Shown in pieces: positions 18,387-27,806 of a stretch of DNA of 64,000 nt. The stretch is taken from NCBI GenBank assembly GCA_016794145.1, contig JAEUKP010000022.1:1-64000 (forward strand), in the 5' to 3' direction. The position numbers were made by a program, and so were the translations under genes. The notes beneath the pieces were generated by a model. It saw only the letters and a program-made list of their open reading frames with translations. It was not told where the DNA came from and did no database searches. Origin of the DNA: Alphaproteobacteria bacterium. GTDB lineage: Bacteria > Pseudomonadota > Alphaproteobacteria > Micavibrionales > Micavibrionaceae. Position 1 is the stretch's first letter. Every line of letters begins with the position of its first letter.

Positions 18387-19287
18387 TTACGCGCTGTTTT
18401 ACAGTTTCCAGAGAATTTATCAAGCCGCTCATGCATAAAGCGTCATCAACACGCTTTCTCGCTTTCGGACTGGCGGGAACAAGTGGAAGACGCACCTCAT
18501 CACTGCAAATGCCCAGAACCGAAGCGGCATACTTCACAGGGGCCGGAGAGGTCTCGACAAACAAGGCCTTATGAAGAGGCATCAATCGGCTCTGCAACTC
18601 TTTAAACAGGGGCACATTGCCGGAAACCCATGCATCCTGAAATGCCGCACATTCTGCGGGGGCAACATTCGCTGTGACAGAAATACATCCATCAGCCCCC
18701 TGAGCCAGAAAAGCTCCGGCCAAAGCGTCTTCACCAGAAAGGACACAAAAACCAGACTTCACAGATGATTTGATCTCGGTTGTTCTTGACGTATCGGATG
18801 TGGCATCCTTGACCCCGACGATTCGCGGTAATTCCGCCAATTTCAAGATTGTTTCAACAGATATTTCAGTGCCACACCGCCCAGGAACATTGTAAATGAT
18901 AATCGGCAAATCCGTTGAGTCGTGGACAGCTTTATAGTGGGCATACAACCCATCTTGCGTTGGCCGATTATAATAAGGCACAACAACCAAAGCCGCATCA
19001 ACACCCGATTGACGAGCAAGCCTTGTATTTTGTATAGTCTTCCGGGTGGAATTTGTTCCCGTTCCTGCAATCACGGGAACACGCCCGCCAACCACCTCGA
19101 CAGTCGCTGTCATTATCTTTTGAACGTCTTCATCATCAAGAACGGGGGATTCCCCTGTTGTCCCACAAGGAACCACACCGTGAGAACCAGAAATCACCTG
19201 CCAGTCAACAAAATCACAAAAGGCCTTCAGATCAATTTCTCCGTTTTTAAACGGTGTAATCAAAGCAGGAATAGAACCACGAAACAC
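18379..19287 (-). CDS. dapA: 4-hydroxy-tetrahydrodipicolinate synthase
   Basis: An enzyme of 302 residues that condenses pyruvate with aspartate semialdehyde, the first committed step to diaminopimelate and lysine. The TIM-barrel marks are GSIPALITPFKNGEID, GTTGESPVLDDED, IIYNVPGRCGTEIS (catalytic Tyr) and IVGVKDATSD (Schiff-base Lys). The start is GTG with GGAGATAC upstream. It overlaps smpB downstream. The lytic transglycosylase gene diverges from the same short region, and the two 5' ends nearly touch. Confidence 0.97.
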   Translation of the reverse strand: MFRGSIPALITPFKNGEIDLKAFCDFVDWQVISGSHGVVPCGTTGESPVLDDEDVQKIMTATVEVVGGRVPVIAGTGTNSTRKTIQNTRLARQSGVDAALVVVPYYNRPTQDGLYAHYKAVHDSTDLPIIIYNVPGRCGTEISVETILKLAELPRIVGVKDATSDTSRTTEIKSSVKSGFCVLSGEDALAGAFLAQGADGCISVTANVAPAECAAFQDAWVSGNVPLFKELQSRLMPLHKALFVETSPAPVKYAASVLGICSDEVRLPLVPASPKARKRVDDALCMSGLINSLETVKQRVNG

Positions 19288-19304
19288 GGCGTATCTCCTT
19301 CAAA

Positions 19305-21225
19305 ATGGGGGCTAGACTGTCTTAGTCTAACGCGCACAGGCTTTGCTGTCTATCTAATTACAATCTCCACCATCATTTTTTCACCCCCCGCAGACGCCTC
19401 CCCCAGCGAAACAATCCAGCTGATCTTTGATGAAAATTGGACAGATGCCAGAAATGCAGTTATCCAATCCGGTGATCCTGTTTTATATAAGCTCTATGAA
19501 TGGGCCTTATACCGCGATGACCTGAATGGGCTACCGTATGACCGTATCGCCAGTTTTATCGACCGTAACCCTAACTGGCCGGATCAAAACAGATTACTGG
19601 CCACTGCCGAACGCAATATGCCTGATGATCTTGCACCGGCGTCTATGCTATCATGGTTTATCAAGCACCCACCCGTTACAGGAAAAGGAATTGGAAACCT
19701 TTTAAAGGCGGGCGCCGCAACGCAAACCTCTGTCATCCATATGGTGAATGATTTATGGCCAAAAGCATCTATGGATCAATACACCCAATCCGACCTGTTT
19801 CAAAAATATGGGCAAATGATTTCTATTCAGGCGCAAAATGCACGCCTTGATTACCTTTTGAAGAATGAATCATATACCCAAGCCCGGGCTCTTGCGACTC
19901 TCATCGGGAAAGGCTATCCACAATTGGTAGAAGCACGGATTGCCCTTCGTGAAGGCAAGCGGGGCGGAGAAGATCTTGTTTATCAGATCCCGAATACCCT
20001 TCAGAACAATACAGGCTTGTTGCTGGAGAGAATCCGGAACCTCCGGAAAAATGACAATAATGCCGCCGCTGCAAATCTTTTAAACAAAGCAAGCCTTCTA
20101 AAGGATATTACATTCCCCGAGGATTGGTGGAAGGAAAGAAATATTCTGGTCCGCCGGTTAATCGAAGATCGCAATTTTTCAAAAGCCTATGCCCTTGCAT
20201 CATCCCATGGCCTTGAAAATGGAACAGAATTCGCAGAGGCCGAATGGCTATCTGGATGGCTGGCCCTCCGCTTTCTGAATAAACCTGATGTCGCTTACGG
20301 GCATTTTGCAAAGATGTACAATAAGGTAGAAACCGCGATCAGTAAGGCCCGTGGAGCCTATTGGACAGCCCGCGCCGCAGATCGGCTGGGAAAAGAAAGC
20401 GAAGCAAATACATGGTATTATCAGGCGTCAACATATCCTCACACCTATTATGGACAAATCGCCCTTAACCATTTAAAAATACAACCACCGCCCCAAATTC
20501 TTACCCAAGCAACCCCGAGCGACCAAACATCTATCGCCTCGTCAGATCTGGTTCAAGCAGCAGCACTTCTGCATGATGGTGGATATGAGTCTCTGAGTGC
20601 CAAATTTATTTCTGCAAAGCTAACCACCTTATCTTCAAAGGGCGAGTATCAGGCTTTTTCTAACTATTTGAAAAAAATGGGGGATGTCTCAGGGGCCTAT
20701 CGTGTTGCGAAACAGGCCTCGTGGAAAAATATCTTCCTAGGAGATGCCGCCTACCCATCCCTCACGAAATGGGTGAATAGCGCGGACATCGACCCCGCAC
20801 TTGCCCATGCGATTATTCGTCAAGAAAGCCAATTTGATGTCTCGGCCACCAGCCCCGCAGGCGCACTGGGACTTATGCAATTAATGCCACGGACAGCAGC
20901 AGAAATTGCAAAAAAGCGGGGATGGACTCATCAGACATCCTGGCTAACGTCCAAACCGGATCATAATATTTTACTTGGATCTGCGTACCTGAACGACTTG
21001 CTGAAACGATTTAATGGATCTTATCCTCTTGCTATTGCAGCCTATAATGCAGGACCATCCCGTGTGAATGGATGGTTAGAAGCGTTTGGTGACCCCAGAG
21101 GGGGCCATGTAAATTGGATTGATTGGCTGGAACTGATTCCTGTTGCAGAAACACGGAACTATGTCCAACGTGTCACAGAGGGCATTGTCACTTATCGTGA
21201 CCATTTAGGAATGATTAAGAAATAA
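19305..21225 (+). CDS. slt: Soluble lytic murein transglycosylase, apparent frameshift in the signal peptide
   Basis: A Slt70-like enzyme that cleaves the MurNAc-GlcNAc bond to give 1,6-anhydro ends in the periplasm. An alpha-superhelical domain of about 440 residues precedes the SLT domain, which shows AIIRQESQFDVSATSPAGAL (catalytic Glu in RQES), GLMQLMPRTA and IAAYNAGPSRVNGWL. The frame holds a hydrophobic leader ending ADA, but no ATG, GTG or TTG precedes that leader for well over 100 bp. The ATG at 19305 is one base out of frame and stops at 19323-19325. Removing one T near 19321-19323 would give MGARLSSLTRTGFAVYLITI, a normal signal peptide. So there is a real frameshift, an assembly error or a non-standard start. 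The domain identity is firm; the 5' end is not. Confidence 0.85.
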
Positions 21226-21338
21226 CGACTATAAGTTGCATATAATCTTCTTCGTGCTATCATGAAATATGTACAATTTTATCTAATCTTAACCACTGAG
21301 TATCCTCTTTATCCTAAAATTATTGAGTGGGAAACATC

Positions 21339-22049
21339 ATGCGACTTTTAATTGCCGACGATCATGCGTTGTTCCGTGACGCCATGACTCAATATGTGGA
21401 AAGATCTAACCCTGGATCAAAGGTCCAGACAGCATCCAATCTGGATGATGTGTTTGACATGCTCAGTCAATCAACTGATTTTCCTGAACTGGTTCTTCTA
21501 GACCTCAACATGCCTGGAATGAGTGGGTTATCAGGTTTTGCAAGATTCCGTGAAACATTTCCCCAAATCCCTGTTGCGCTTCTATCCGGAGTCGCTGAAC
21601 CTGCTGATATTCAACGCGCAATGGATCTTGGGGCTATTGGATTCTTTCCAAAAACACTTTCTGGTCGGGCCCTTTTAAAAGCTATTGAACTCGTTCTGAC
21701 CGGTGAAAAATTCATTCCTGTTGATAGCAAAACAAACGGTTTACTTCCCTCTTACTACAATGATGAAACAGTGAATAAAATGCCTGTTCATTTACCGTTG
21801 AAAACACTCTCACCAACAGCCCCCTACCCCAGCACACACACATCAAGAATACGGCTAACGCCGCGTGAGAACGATGTTCTGATTTGTCTTTGCCGCGGAC
21901 AATCAAACAAAGATATTGCCAGGAATTTAGGCTTACAGGATGTGACTATCAAATTGCACGTAAGGAGCATCTGTCGTAAACTTGAAGTTACAAACAGGAC
22001 TCAGGCTGTTTTAAAATCTTTCGAACTTGGCCTTATCAAACAGGCCTGA
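21339..22049 (+). CDS. NarL/LuxR-type response regulator
   Basis: A two-domain response regulator of 236 residues. The receiver domain occupies residues 1-120, with acidic Asp7 and Asp8, phosphoacceptor Asp55 (LVLLDLNMPG) and Lys in FFPKTLS. A linker of about 50 residues with Pro and Thr follows, then a LuxR-type helix-turn-helix (LTPRENDVLICLCRGQSNKD, then IARNLGLQDVTIKLHVRSIC). An in-frame GTG four codons upstream exists, but the ATG gives the usual receiver start. The DHp-receiver gene begins 1 bp after its stop, so the two probably share one phosphorelay and one transcript. Confidence 0.93.
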   Translation: MRLLIADDHALFRDAMTQYVERSNPGSKVQTASNLDDVFDMLSQSTDFPELVLLDLNMPGMSGLSGFARFRETFPQIPVALLSGVAEPADIQRAMDLGAIGFFPKTLSGRALLKAIELVLTGEKFIPVDSKTNGLLPSYYNDETVNKMPVHLPLKTLSPTAPYPSTHTSRIRLTPRENDVLICLCRGQSNKDIARNLGLQDVTIKLHVRSICRKLEVTNRTQAVLKSFELGLIKQA

Positions 22050-22050
22050 T

Positions 22051-22731
22051 ATGAGCACATCAGAAGACGCACATTTACAAAAAATGGCCGCACTCGGGCG
22101 GGTCACGCGTTCCCTTATCCATGACTTTAACAATTCCCTTGCTTCTATTATGGGATATGCAGATTTCTTGATATCAGATCTCCCCGAAGGGACTGAACAA
22201 CACCTATTTGCACAGAATATTAAACATGCCGCCCAACAACTCCAAGGATCGCTTGATGAGATTCGTAGATTCTCTGCAGATGGCCAAAACCAGATCCCTG
22301 GCATTCCTCCAGGTGAAACCTCCCCCTCCTCTCCCCTTGTTTCTTCAAAATCAATTCTATTGGTAGAAGACCGCGAAATGGTCCTGCACACAGTCGCAAC
22401 CATGCTCCGCCGTGAAAACCATAAAGTTGAATGTATGATTGATGGCTTTATGGCTTTGGATATGATCCGTGAAAATCCGGAAAAATATGATCTTCTGATC
22501 ACAGATTACACCATGCCTGAATTCAGTGGAAAAGATCTTCTGGCTGAAATTCGTGAAGATTTCAAAGAAATGCCGGTCATTGTCATGTCGGGGGACATGG
22601 GATCCCTGCATGATCTTCAGAATGACAAAACAAATAAAAATATCTTTGTTCTTCCTAAACCCATCACGTCGGAAAATCTTGCCTTGGTTATAAAGGCAAC
22701 AGAATCCGTGAGGAATAATTCCATAAAATAA
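22051..22731 (+). CDS. DHp (HisKA-like) domain fused to a receiver domain, no ATPase domain
   Basis: A protein of 226 residues. Residues about 10-75 look like a histidine-kinase dimerisation and phosphotransfer domain: MAALGRVTRSLIHDFNNSLA with His24 in the HDFNN H-box, then a second helix. Residues about 100-220 are a receiver domain with Glu-Asp (VEDRE), phosphoacceptor Asp152 (LLITDYTMPEFSG), Ser (VMSGD) and Lys (LPKPI). The catalytic HATPase domain that should sit between them is absent; only a proline-rich linker of about 20 residues remains. It may act as a phosphotransfer intermediary or phosphatase, like a short hybrid HPt protein. It follows the LuxR-type regulator and precedes the che operon by 248 bp. 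That gap holds no credible gene. Confidence 0.85.
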   Translation: MSTSEDAHLQKMAALGRVTRSLIHDFNNSLASIMGYADFLISDLPEGTEQHLFAQNIKHAAQQLQGSLDEIRRFSADGQNQIPGIPPGETSPSSPLVSSKSILLVEDREMVLHTVATMLRRENHKVECMIDGFMALDMIRENPEKYDLLITDYTMPEFSGKDLLAEIREDFKEMPVIVMSGDMGSLHDLQNDKTNKNIFVLPKPITSENLALVIKATESVRNNSIK

Positions 22732-22979
22732 ATATCTTTAAAATGAAAGAAATTGATCGCAGCAACTTTGTATTTTTTATGATAGTATCTATTTATATTT
22801 CTCTCTTGATGAGAATTTGTAACTTTTCATTAACCCGTTCAGGGCATCTTAAAGAGTGGGGTATCAGGAATTTTGCGAAAAACATTTTCGTGATTTTTTT
22901 GTTACATCACAATCGTACAATTAAAAAAAAACTGTGTATTGACATCAAAAAAATATAAGCCCTATCAGGAGCAATTCTT

Positions 22980-25643
22980 ATGGATGATCTAATTGTTGAG
23001 TTTTTGACGGAGACGAACGAAAGTCTTCAGGAACTGGATACAGATCTAATTACGCTGGAACAAAATCCGAATGACAAAAATCTGATTTCGAAAATTTTCC
23101 GTCTGATGCATACAATCAAAGGAACATGCGGATTTCTTGGACTGCCGCGATTGGAAACAGTTGCTCACCGTGCAGAAAATGTGATGGGCCGTTTCCGGGA
23201 TGGAAATTTGGAAGTAACCCCCGAATATGTATCGTTGATTCTTGAATCTCTTGATCGGGTTCGTTTCTTGCTTGGACATATTGAAGCGACAAGTACCGAG
23301 CCAGAAGGCAGCGATGCTGAGCTTATTGAAAAACTCGACTCTGTTTATGAGGGACGTGACGCCTTCCAATCAGGTGGCACTGCCCCACCACAGACCGAAA
23401 AAGAAACACCTCCTTCTTCCGAACTAGAAATGCCAAGCTTTGATGATGTACGAACATTGATAGCAGATCAACCTACAGAACATACAACAGAACCGGCAAT
23501 AACAACCCCGGCGGCTGTCAAAGAGCAAAAAGAATCTAAAGACTCAACTGAATCTGCCATTGCAAACCAATCCCTCCGCGTTAATGTGGATGTCCTTGAA
23601 AACCTGATGACCATGGTTTCAGAATTGGTTCTAACACGTAACCAATTAATGCAAATCGCAAGAAGTGATAAAGATAGTGGCTTTGTCACACCCCTTCAAC
23701 GCCTCAACCACGTTGTATCAGACCTCCAGGAAGGGGTCATGAAAACCCGCATGCAACCGATTGGAAATGCGTGGGCAAAACTTCCCCGCATTATCCGTGA
23801 CCTGAGCATGGAGTTGGGCAAAAAAATTGATCTGGTCATGACCGGTCAGGATACCGAACTGGACCGCCAGGTTCTGGATATGATTAAAGACCCGTTGACC
23901 CATATGGTCCGGAATTCAGGTGATCACGGGATAGAGCCGCCCGCAGATCGGATTAAAGCCGGAAAGCCAGAAACTGGCACCGTGCATCTGCGCGCCTATC
24001 ATGAGGGTGGGCACATTATCATTGAGATTGCAGATGATGGGCGGGGATTGCCACTTGAAAAAATTAAAAAGAAAATTATCCAGAACGGGCTTGCAAGCGA
24101 AGAAGAAGTTGCACGCATGTCCCCCCAACAAATCCAGCAATATATCTTCCACGCCGGTTTTTCAACGGCTGACAAAGTGACATCTGTCTCTGGTCGTGGG
24201 GTCGGTATGGACGTTGTCCGGACGAATATTGAAAAAATTGGGGGCTCGATTGAAATGAATTCAATCGAAGGCAAAGGATCCACTTTCTCGATTAAAATTC
24301 CACTAACCTTGGCAATTGTATCATCCCTGATTGTCGCTGTAGGTGGTGAACGATTTGCAATCCCACAACTTGCCGTTCGTGAACTGGTCCTGGTTTCACA
24401 AAAATCAGAACATCGTATCGAGATGATCAAAGATACACCTGTTTTCAGATTGCGTGAGAAATTATTACCACTTGTCTCTTTGAATGATCTGTTGAAATTA
24501 GGCAATAATAACGCTCTTTCAAGCGGCTTTGATCATAAGTATATTATTGTAACACAGGTCGGTGGTTATTCATTCGGCTTAATCGTTGACCAGGTTTTTG
24601 ATACAGAAGAAATTGTTGTTAAACCTGTTGCAAAGATTTTGAAAGATTTGACCTTATTCTCCGGCAACACAATTCTTGGTGATGGTAGTGTCATCATGAT
24701 TCTGGATCCGGGTGGAATTGCAAAGGTCACGGGTGAAACATCTATGCCTGAGGATTCAGATGCGACAACATCTTCCAGCTCAGCGCTTACCAGTGAAACA
24801 AAAACATCTCTTCTGTTATTTACAGCAGGGGATGACGCGCCGAAGGCTGTTCCACTTTCGATTATCTCACGCCTTGAAAATATTGAACTATCAACAATCG
24901 AACAAAGTGATGGGCAAATGTTGGTTCAATATCGGGGAACATTGATGCCACTTATCCCTTTCAACTCTTCCGTTACATTGGGATCAGAGGGGCAGAAACC
25001 TTTACTTGTCTTCGCGGATCGCGGTAAAAGCGTTGGTATTATCGTTGATTCAATCATTGATATCCGGGAAGAGGTTATTGATATCCAGGTTTCGCGTAAC
25101 AAACCAGGGCTTGTCGGAAGTGCGATCATTTCAGGAAAAGCAACAGAAATCATCGAGGTCATGCATTACCTGAATTCTGTTCATGGCGACTGGTTCAAAG
25201 ATCATGGGGATGAACCTTATCTCCAACAAAATGCTGCGGAAAGTGTGAACGGAAAACCTCTGCCACGTAAAATACTGCTTGTCGACGACAGTCCTTTTTT
25301 CAGGAACATGTTATGCCCTGTATTGACTGTTGCGGGATATGATGTTGTCGCGGTCGAAAGCCCGATCAAAGCATTGGAACTTTCAGAGCGTGGGGATAAA
25401 TTCGATCTGATTATTTCCGATATTGAGATGCCAGAAATGAATGGCTTTGATTTTGCAACGAAAGTTCGCTCCAGCAAAGAATGGCAAAATACACCCATGG
25501 TTGCCATGACATCTCATTCAACACCAGAAGATATTGATCATGGTTATAAATCGGGTTTTGATAGATATATTGCCAAGTTTGATCGTGAAACCCTGCTTGA
25601 CACAATCAACCGGACCTTAGCTTTAGGAGGCCATCAGTCATGA
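22980..25643 (+). CDS. cheA: Chemotaxis histidine kinase CheA with two CheW-like domains and a C-terminal receiver
   Basis: A chemotaxis kinase of 887 residues. P1 has the phosphorylated His44 in FRLMHTIKGTCGF. After a variable linker of about 100 residues come the P3 dimerisation helices (VDVLENLMTMVSELVLTRNQ) and the P4 ATPase domain with MVRNSGDHGIE (N box), ADDGRGL (G1) and SGRGVGMDVVR (G2). A CheW-like P5 domain follows (residues about 440-590). Residues about 615-735 look like a second CheW-like fold, and residues about 755-885 are a receiver domain (LLVDDSPFFR, LIISDIEMPEMNGF). No P2 domain was recognised. AGGAG lies ahead of the ATG. The stop overlaps cheW as ATGA. The receiver may serve as a phosphate sink or adaptation element. 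Confidence 0.95.
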   Translation: MDDLIVEFLTETNESLQELDTDLITLEQNPNDKNLISKIFRLMHTIKGTCGFLGLPRLETVAHRAENVMGRFRDGNLEVTPEYVSLILESLDRVRFLLGHIEATSTEPEGSDAELIEKLDSVYEGRDAFQSGGTAPPQTEKETPPSSELEMPSFDDVRTLIADQPTEHTTEPAITTPAAVKEQKESKDSTESAIANQSLRVNVDVLENLMTMVSELVLTRNQLMQIARSDKDSGFVTPLQRLNHVVSDLQEGVMKTRMQPIGNAWAKLPRIIRDLSMELGKKIDLVMTGQDTELDRQVLDMIKDPLTHMVRNSGDHGIEPPADRIKAGKPETGTVHLRAYHEGGHIIIEIADDGRGLPLEKIKKKIIQNGLASEEEVARMSPQQIQQYIFHAGFSTADKVTSVSGRGVGMDVVRTNIEKIGGSIEMNSIEGKGSTFSIKIPLTLAIVSSLIVAVGGERFAIPQLAVRELVLVSQKSEHRIEMIKDTPVFRLREKLLPLVSLNDLLKLGNNNALSSGFDHKYIIVTQVGGYSFGLIVDQVFDTEEIVVKPVAKILKDLTLFSGNTILGDGSVIMILDPGGIAKVTGETSMPEDSDATTSSSSALTSETKTSLLLFTAGDDAPKAVPLSIISRLENIELSTIEQSDGQMLVQYRGTLMPLIPFNSSVTLGSEGQKPLLVFADRGKSVGIIVDSIIDIREEVIDIQVSRNKPGLVGSAIISGKATEIIEVMHYLNSVHGDWFKDHGDEPYLQQNAAESVNGKPLPRKILLVDDSPFFRNMLCPVLTVAGYDVVAVESPIKALELSERGDKFDLIISDIEMPEMNGFDFATKVRSSKEWQNTPMVAMTSHSTPEDIDHGYKSGFDRYIAKFDRETLLDTINRTLALGGHQS

Positions 25644-26137
25644 GTACTCACCCTGCGACCCCCGCCCCTCAACACTCTCAAAACGTTGGATCTGTCTCTT
25701 CAACGCAAAAGGATTTTCTGACGATTGATATCAATGGTCAGAAATTCGGGATTCCCATTTTACAAGTTCAAGATGTGTTGGGTGAAATCAAAGTCACACG
25801 GATCCCGCTTGCCCCGCCCCAAGTTTCGGGATCACTGAACCTGCGTGGACGAATCGTTACTGCAATTGATGTCCGTAAATGTCTTGGGCTACCGACGTTA
25901 GAAGAAAACAAAAAACATATGAGTGTTGTTGTCATTCATGATGATGAATTATATAGCCTTATTATTGATAAGGTGGGGGATGTCTTAACTCTACAGGAAA
26001 AAGAATTCGAACAAAATCCTGCAACATTGGATATTACATGGAAATCCGTCTCTCTTGGTGTTTATCGCCTGGATGGGGAAATTCTTGTTATTCTGGACGT
26101 TCCTAAATTGTTGTTATCCCTTCAACATCCAAATTAA
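25640..26137 (+). CDS. cheW: Chemotaxis coupling protein CheW
   Basis: A CheW-domain protein of 165 residues that links receptors to CheA. Text such as FLTIDINGQKFGIPILQVQD, TRIPLAPPQVSGSLNLRGRI and VTAIDVRKCLGL matches the two beta-barrel halves, and the second half carries YSLIIDKVGDVLTL. An N-terminal extension of about 25 residues is rich in Pro, Gln and Ser and probably disordered. The start overlaps the cheA stop by 4 bp, and the cheA 3' end TTTAGGAGGCC supplies the ribosome-binding site, so translation is coupled. cheY follows after 71 bp. Confidence 0.95.
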   Translation: MSTHPATPAPQHSQNVGSVSSTQKDFLTIDINGQKFGIPILQVQDVLGEIKVTRIPLAPPQVSGSLNLRGRIVTAIDVRKCLGLPTLEENKKHMSVVVIHDDELYSLIIDKVGDVLTLQEKEFEQNPATLDITWKSVSLGVYRLDGEILVILDVPKLLLSLQHPN

Positions 26138-26208
26138 TTTTAAAAAGTCACAAAGCCTTAATAGCTTTCATATAAAATCATTAGAATACTTTCCGGGAGA
26201 TAGAAACA

Positions 26209-26580
26209 ATGAGTGTTTGTTTAGTTGTAGATGATAGCCGCGTTGTTCGTAAGGTTGCGCGTCGTATTCTTGAAGAGTTAGGATTTGTTTGCGAAGAGGC
26301 AGAAGATGGCCAACTTGCGTATGAATTCTGCTCTAAAAATATGCCGGATGCTATTCTGCTCGATTGGAATATGCCAGTGATGAGTGGCATTGAGTTTCTT
26401 GAAAAATTACGTTCGATGCCATCTGGACAAAGTCCAAAGGTTGTCTTCTGCACCACGGAAAACGATATGGCTCATATTCAACGCGCCATCACAGCAGGCG
26501 CAAACGAGTATATCATGAAACCGTTCGATACTGAAATTATCAAATCGAAATTTATTCAAATCGGCTTGATCGAGGATTAA
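26209..26580 (+). CDS. cheY: Single-domain response regulator CheY
   Basis: A stand-alone receiver of 123 residues, the output of CheA that would bind the flagellar switch. Acidic residues Asp8 and Asp9 (VVDDS), phosphoacceptor Asp52 (AILLDWNMPVMSG), Thr (VVFCTTEND) and Lys (YIMKPFD) are all present. GGGAGATAGAAAC precedes the ATG. Its place between cheW and cheB supports the chemotaxis role. No CheZ or CheX phosphatase gene is seen in the window, so dephosphorylation may rely on CheA's receiver, FliY-like proteins or another route. Confidence 0.95.
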   Translation: MSVCLVVDDSRVVRKVARRILEELGFVCEEAEDGQLAYEFCSKNMPDAILLDWNMPVMSGIEFLEKLRSMPSGQSPKVVFCTTENDMAHIQRAITAGANEYIMKPFDTEIIKSKFIQIGLIED

Positions 26581-26618
26581 TTTATTATTCTTTAACTTCT
26601 CATTTTTATAAGAGACTC

Positions 26619-27785
26619 ATGTCAATAGAATCTACTCATTCCTCGGTACACTCCCCTATCAAAGTGATGCTTGTTGATGACTCCGCTGTCATCAGAGGTT
26701 TCTTGGCAAAAATTCTGGGAAGCTGTGAAGACATCAAAGTCCAGAATATCGCTACAAACGGCCTTGAAGCTGTTAATATGCTGAACAAACAAAAATGCGA
26801 TATTATTATTCTTGATGTTGAAATGCCTGTTATGGATGGCTTAACCGCGATCCCGAAATTGTTGCAAGCCCAACCTGATGTTAAAATTTTTATGTTCTCG
26901 ACCCTTACAACACAAAATGCCGAGACAACGATGAGGGCTTTGGCGCTCGGCGCGGTTGAATGTCTTGCAAAACCAACAAGTACTCAAGATTTATACGCCA
27001 AAAATGACTTCAAAGACATGTTGGTGAATATGATTCGTGGGGTCGCAGGTGGACATAAACAAACTGCATCTGCACAGCGTGAAACAAGCAAACCTCTTTC
27101 ATCTCCGAAATCTTCGTTACAATCCGGATCTGAACCTGTCAAATCAAGACTTCATCCCCATGCCCCAAAAACCATCACATTACGCCCAGCGCATGAAGGT
27201 TTTGCAGGGAAGCCTGATTTACTGGCGATCGGCAGCTCAACAGGCGGCCCGAATGCTCTCTTTAAATTACTGGGGACTTTACGGGGGATCGATATTCCGA
27301 TTGTTGTCACTCAACACATGCCACCGACCTTTACCCGCATTCTGGCCGAACATATTAAAATGCAAACAGGCCTCGCTGCAGTAGAAGCAGAGGATGGGAT
27401 GCCTCTGGTTGCTGGGCGCGTTCATGTTGCTCCTGGTGGTTTTCATATGTTGATTGAACGCAAAGGGGCCACGCCAGTTATCAAGATAGATAATGGGCCT
27501 ATGGAAAATTTTTGTAAACCGGCTGTAGATCCAATGTTACGCAGTGCTGTTAAAGTTTTTGGAAATAAAATTATGACCGTCATTCTAACCGGAATGGGAA
27601 GCGATGGAATGCTAGGATCCAGAGATATTGTTAATGCAGGGGGTCGTGTGGTTGCACAAGATGAAAAGACAAGTGTCGTTTGGGGTATGCCTGGGGCCGT
27701 TGCGCTTGATGGATCTTGTTGTGCTGTACTCCCACTTGATGAAATCGGGCCTTGGCTTCGAAAATCATCCTTGCGTCTTCCATAA
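26619..27785 (+). CDS. cheB: Chemotaxis protein-glutamate methylesterase CheB
   Basis: A two-domain enzyme of 388 residues that demethylates and deamidates receptors in adaptation. The receiver spans residues 14-130, with Asp20/Asp21 and phosphoacceptor Asp66 (IIILDVEMPVMDG). After a Ser/Lys-rich linker, the esterase domain (residues about 198-385) shows AIGSSTGGPNAL with the catalytic serine at 206-207, VTQHMPPTF with His233, and TGMGSDGMLGSR with the catalytic Asp. It lies 38 bp after cheY and 21 bp before cheR, forming one operon. Confidence 0.97.
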   Translation: MSIESTHSSVHSPIKVMLVDDSAVIRGFLAKILGSCEDIKVQNIATNGLEAVNMLNKQKCDIIILDVEMPVMDGLTAIPKLLQAQPDVKIFMFSTLTTQNAETTMRALALGAVECLAKPTSTQDLYAKNDFKDMLVNMIRGVAGGHKQTASAQRETSKPLSSPKSSLQSGSEPVKSRLHPHAPKTITLRPAHEGFAGKPDLLAIGSSTGGPNALFKLLGTLRGIDIPIVVTQHMPPTFTRILAEHIKMQTGLAAVEAEDGMPLVAGRVHVAPGGFHMLIERKGATPVIKIDNGPMENFCKPAVDPMLRSAVKVFGNKIMTVILTGMGSDGMLGSRDIVNAGGRVVAQDEKTSVVWGMPGAVALDGSCCAVLPLDEIGPWLRKSSLRLP

Positions 27786-27806
27786 GAAAAAGGATAAAAG
27801 AAAGCC

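Noticed and set aside
18922..19304. Upstream extension of the lytic transglycosylase frame, starting inside dapA.
   Set aside because: This part is antisense to conserved dapA codons; the signal peptide marks the real start of the protein.
22743..22958. Open frame of 71 codons before cheA.
   Set aside because: Very AT-rich, low-complexity translation with no ribosome-binding site or recognisable content; more likely the che promoter region.
22920..22962. TTGACA followed by TATAAG upstream of cheA as a promoter.
   Set aside because: The spacing of the two boxes is only 9 bp, far from the needed 16-18 bp.
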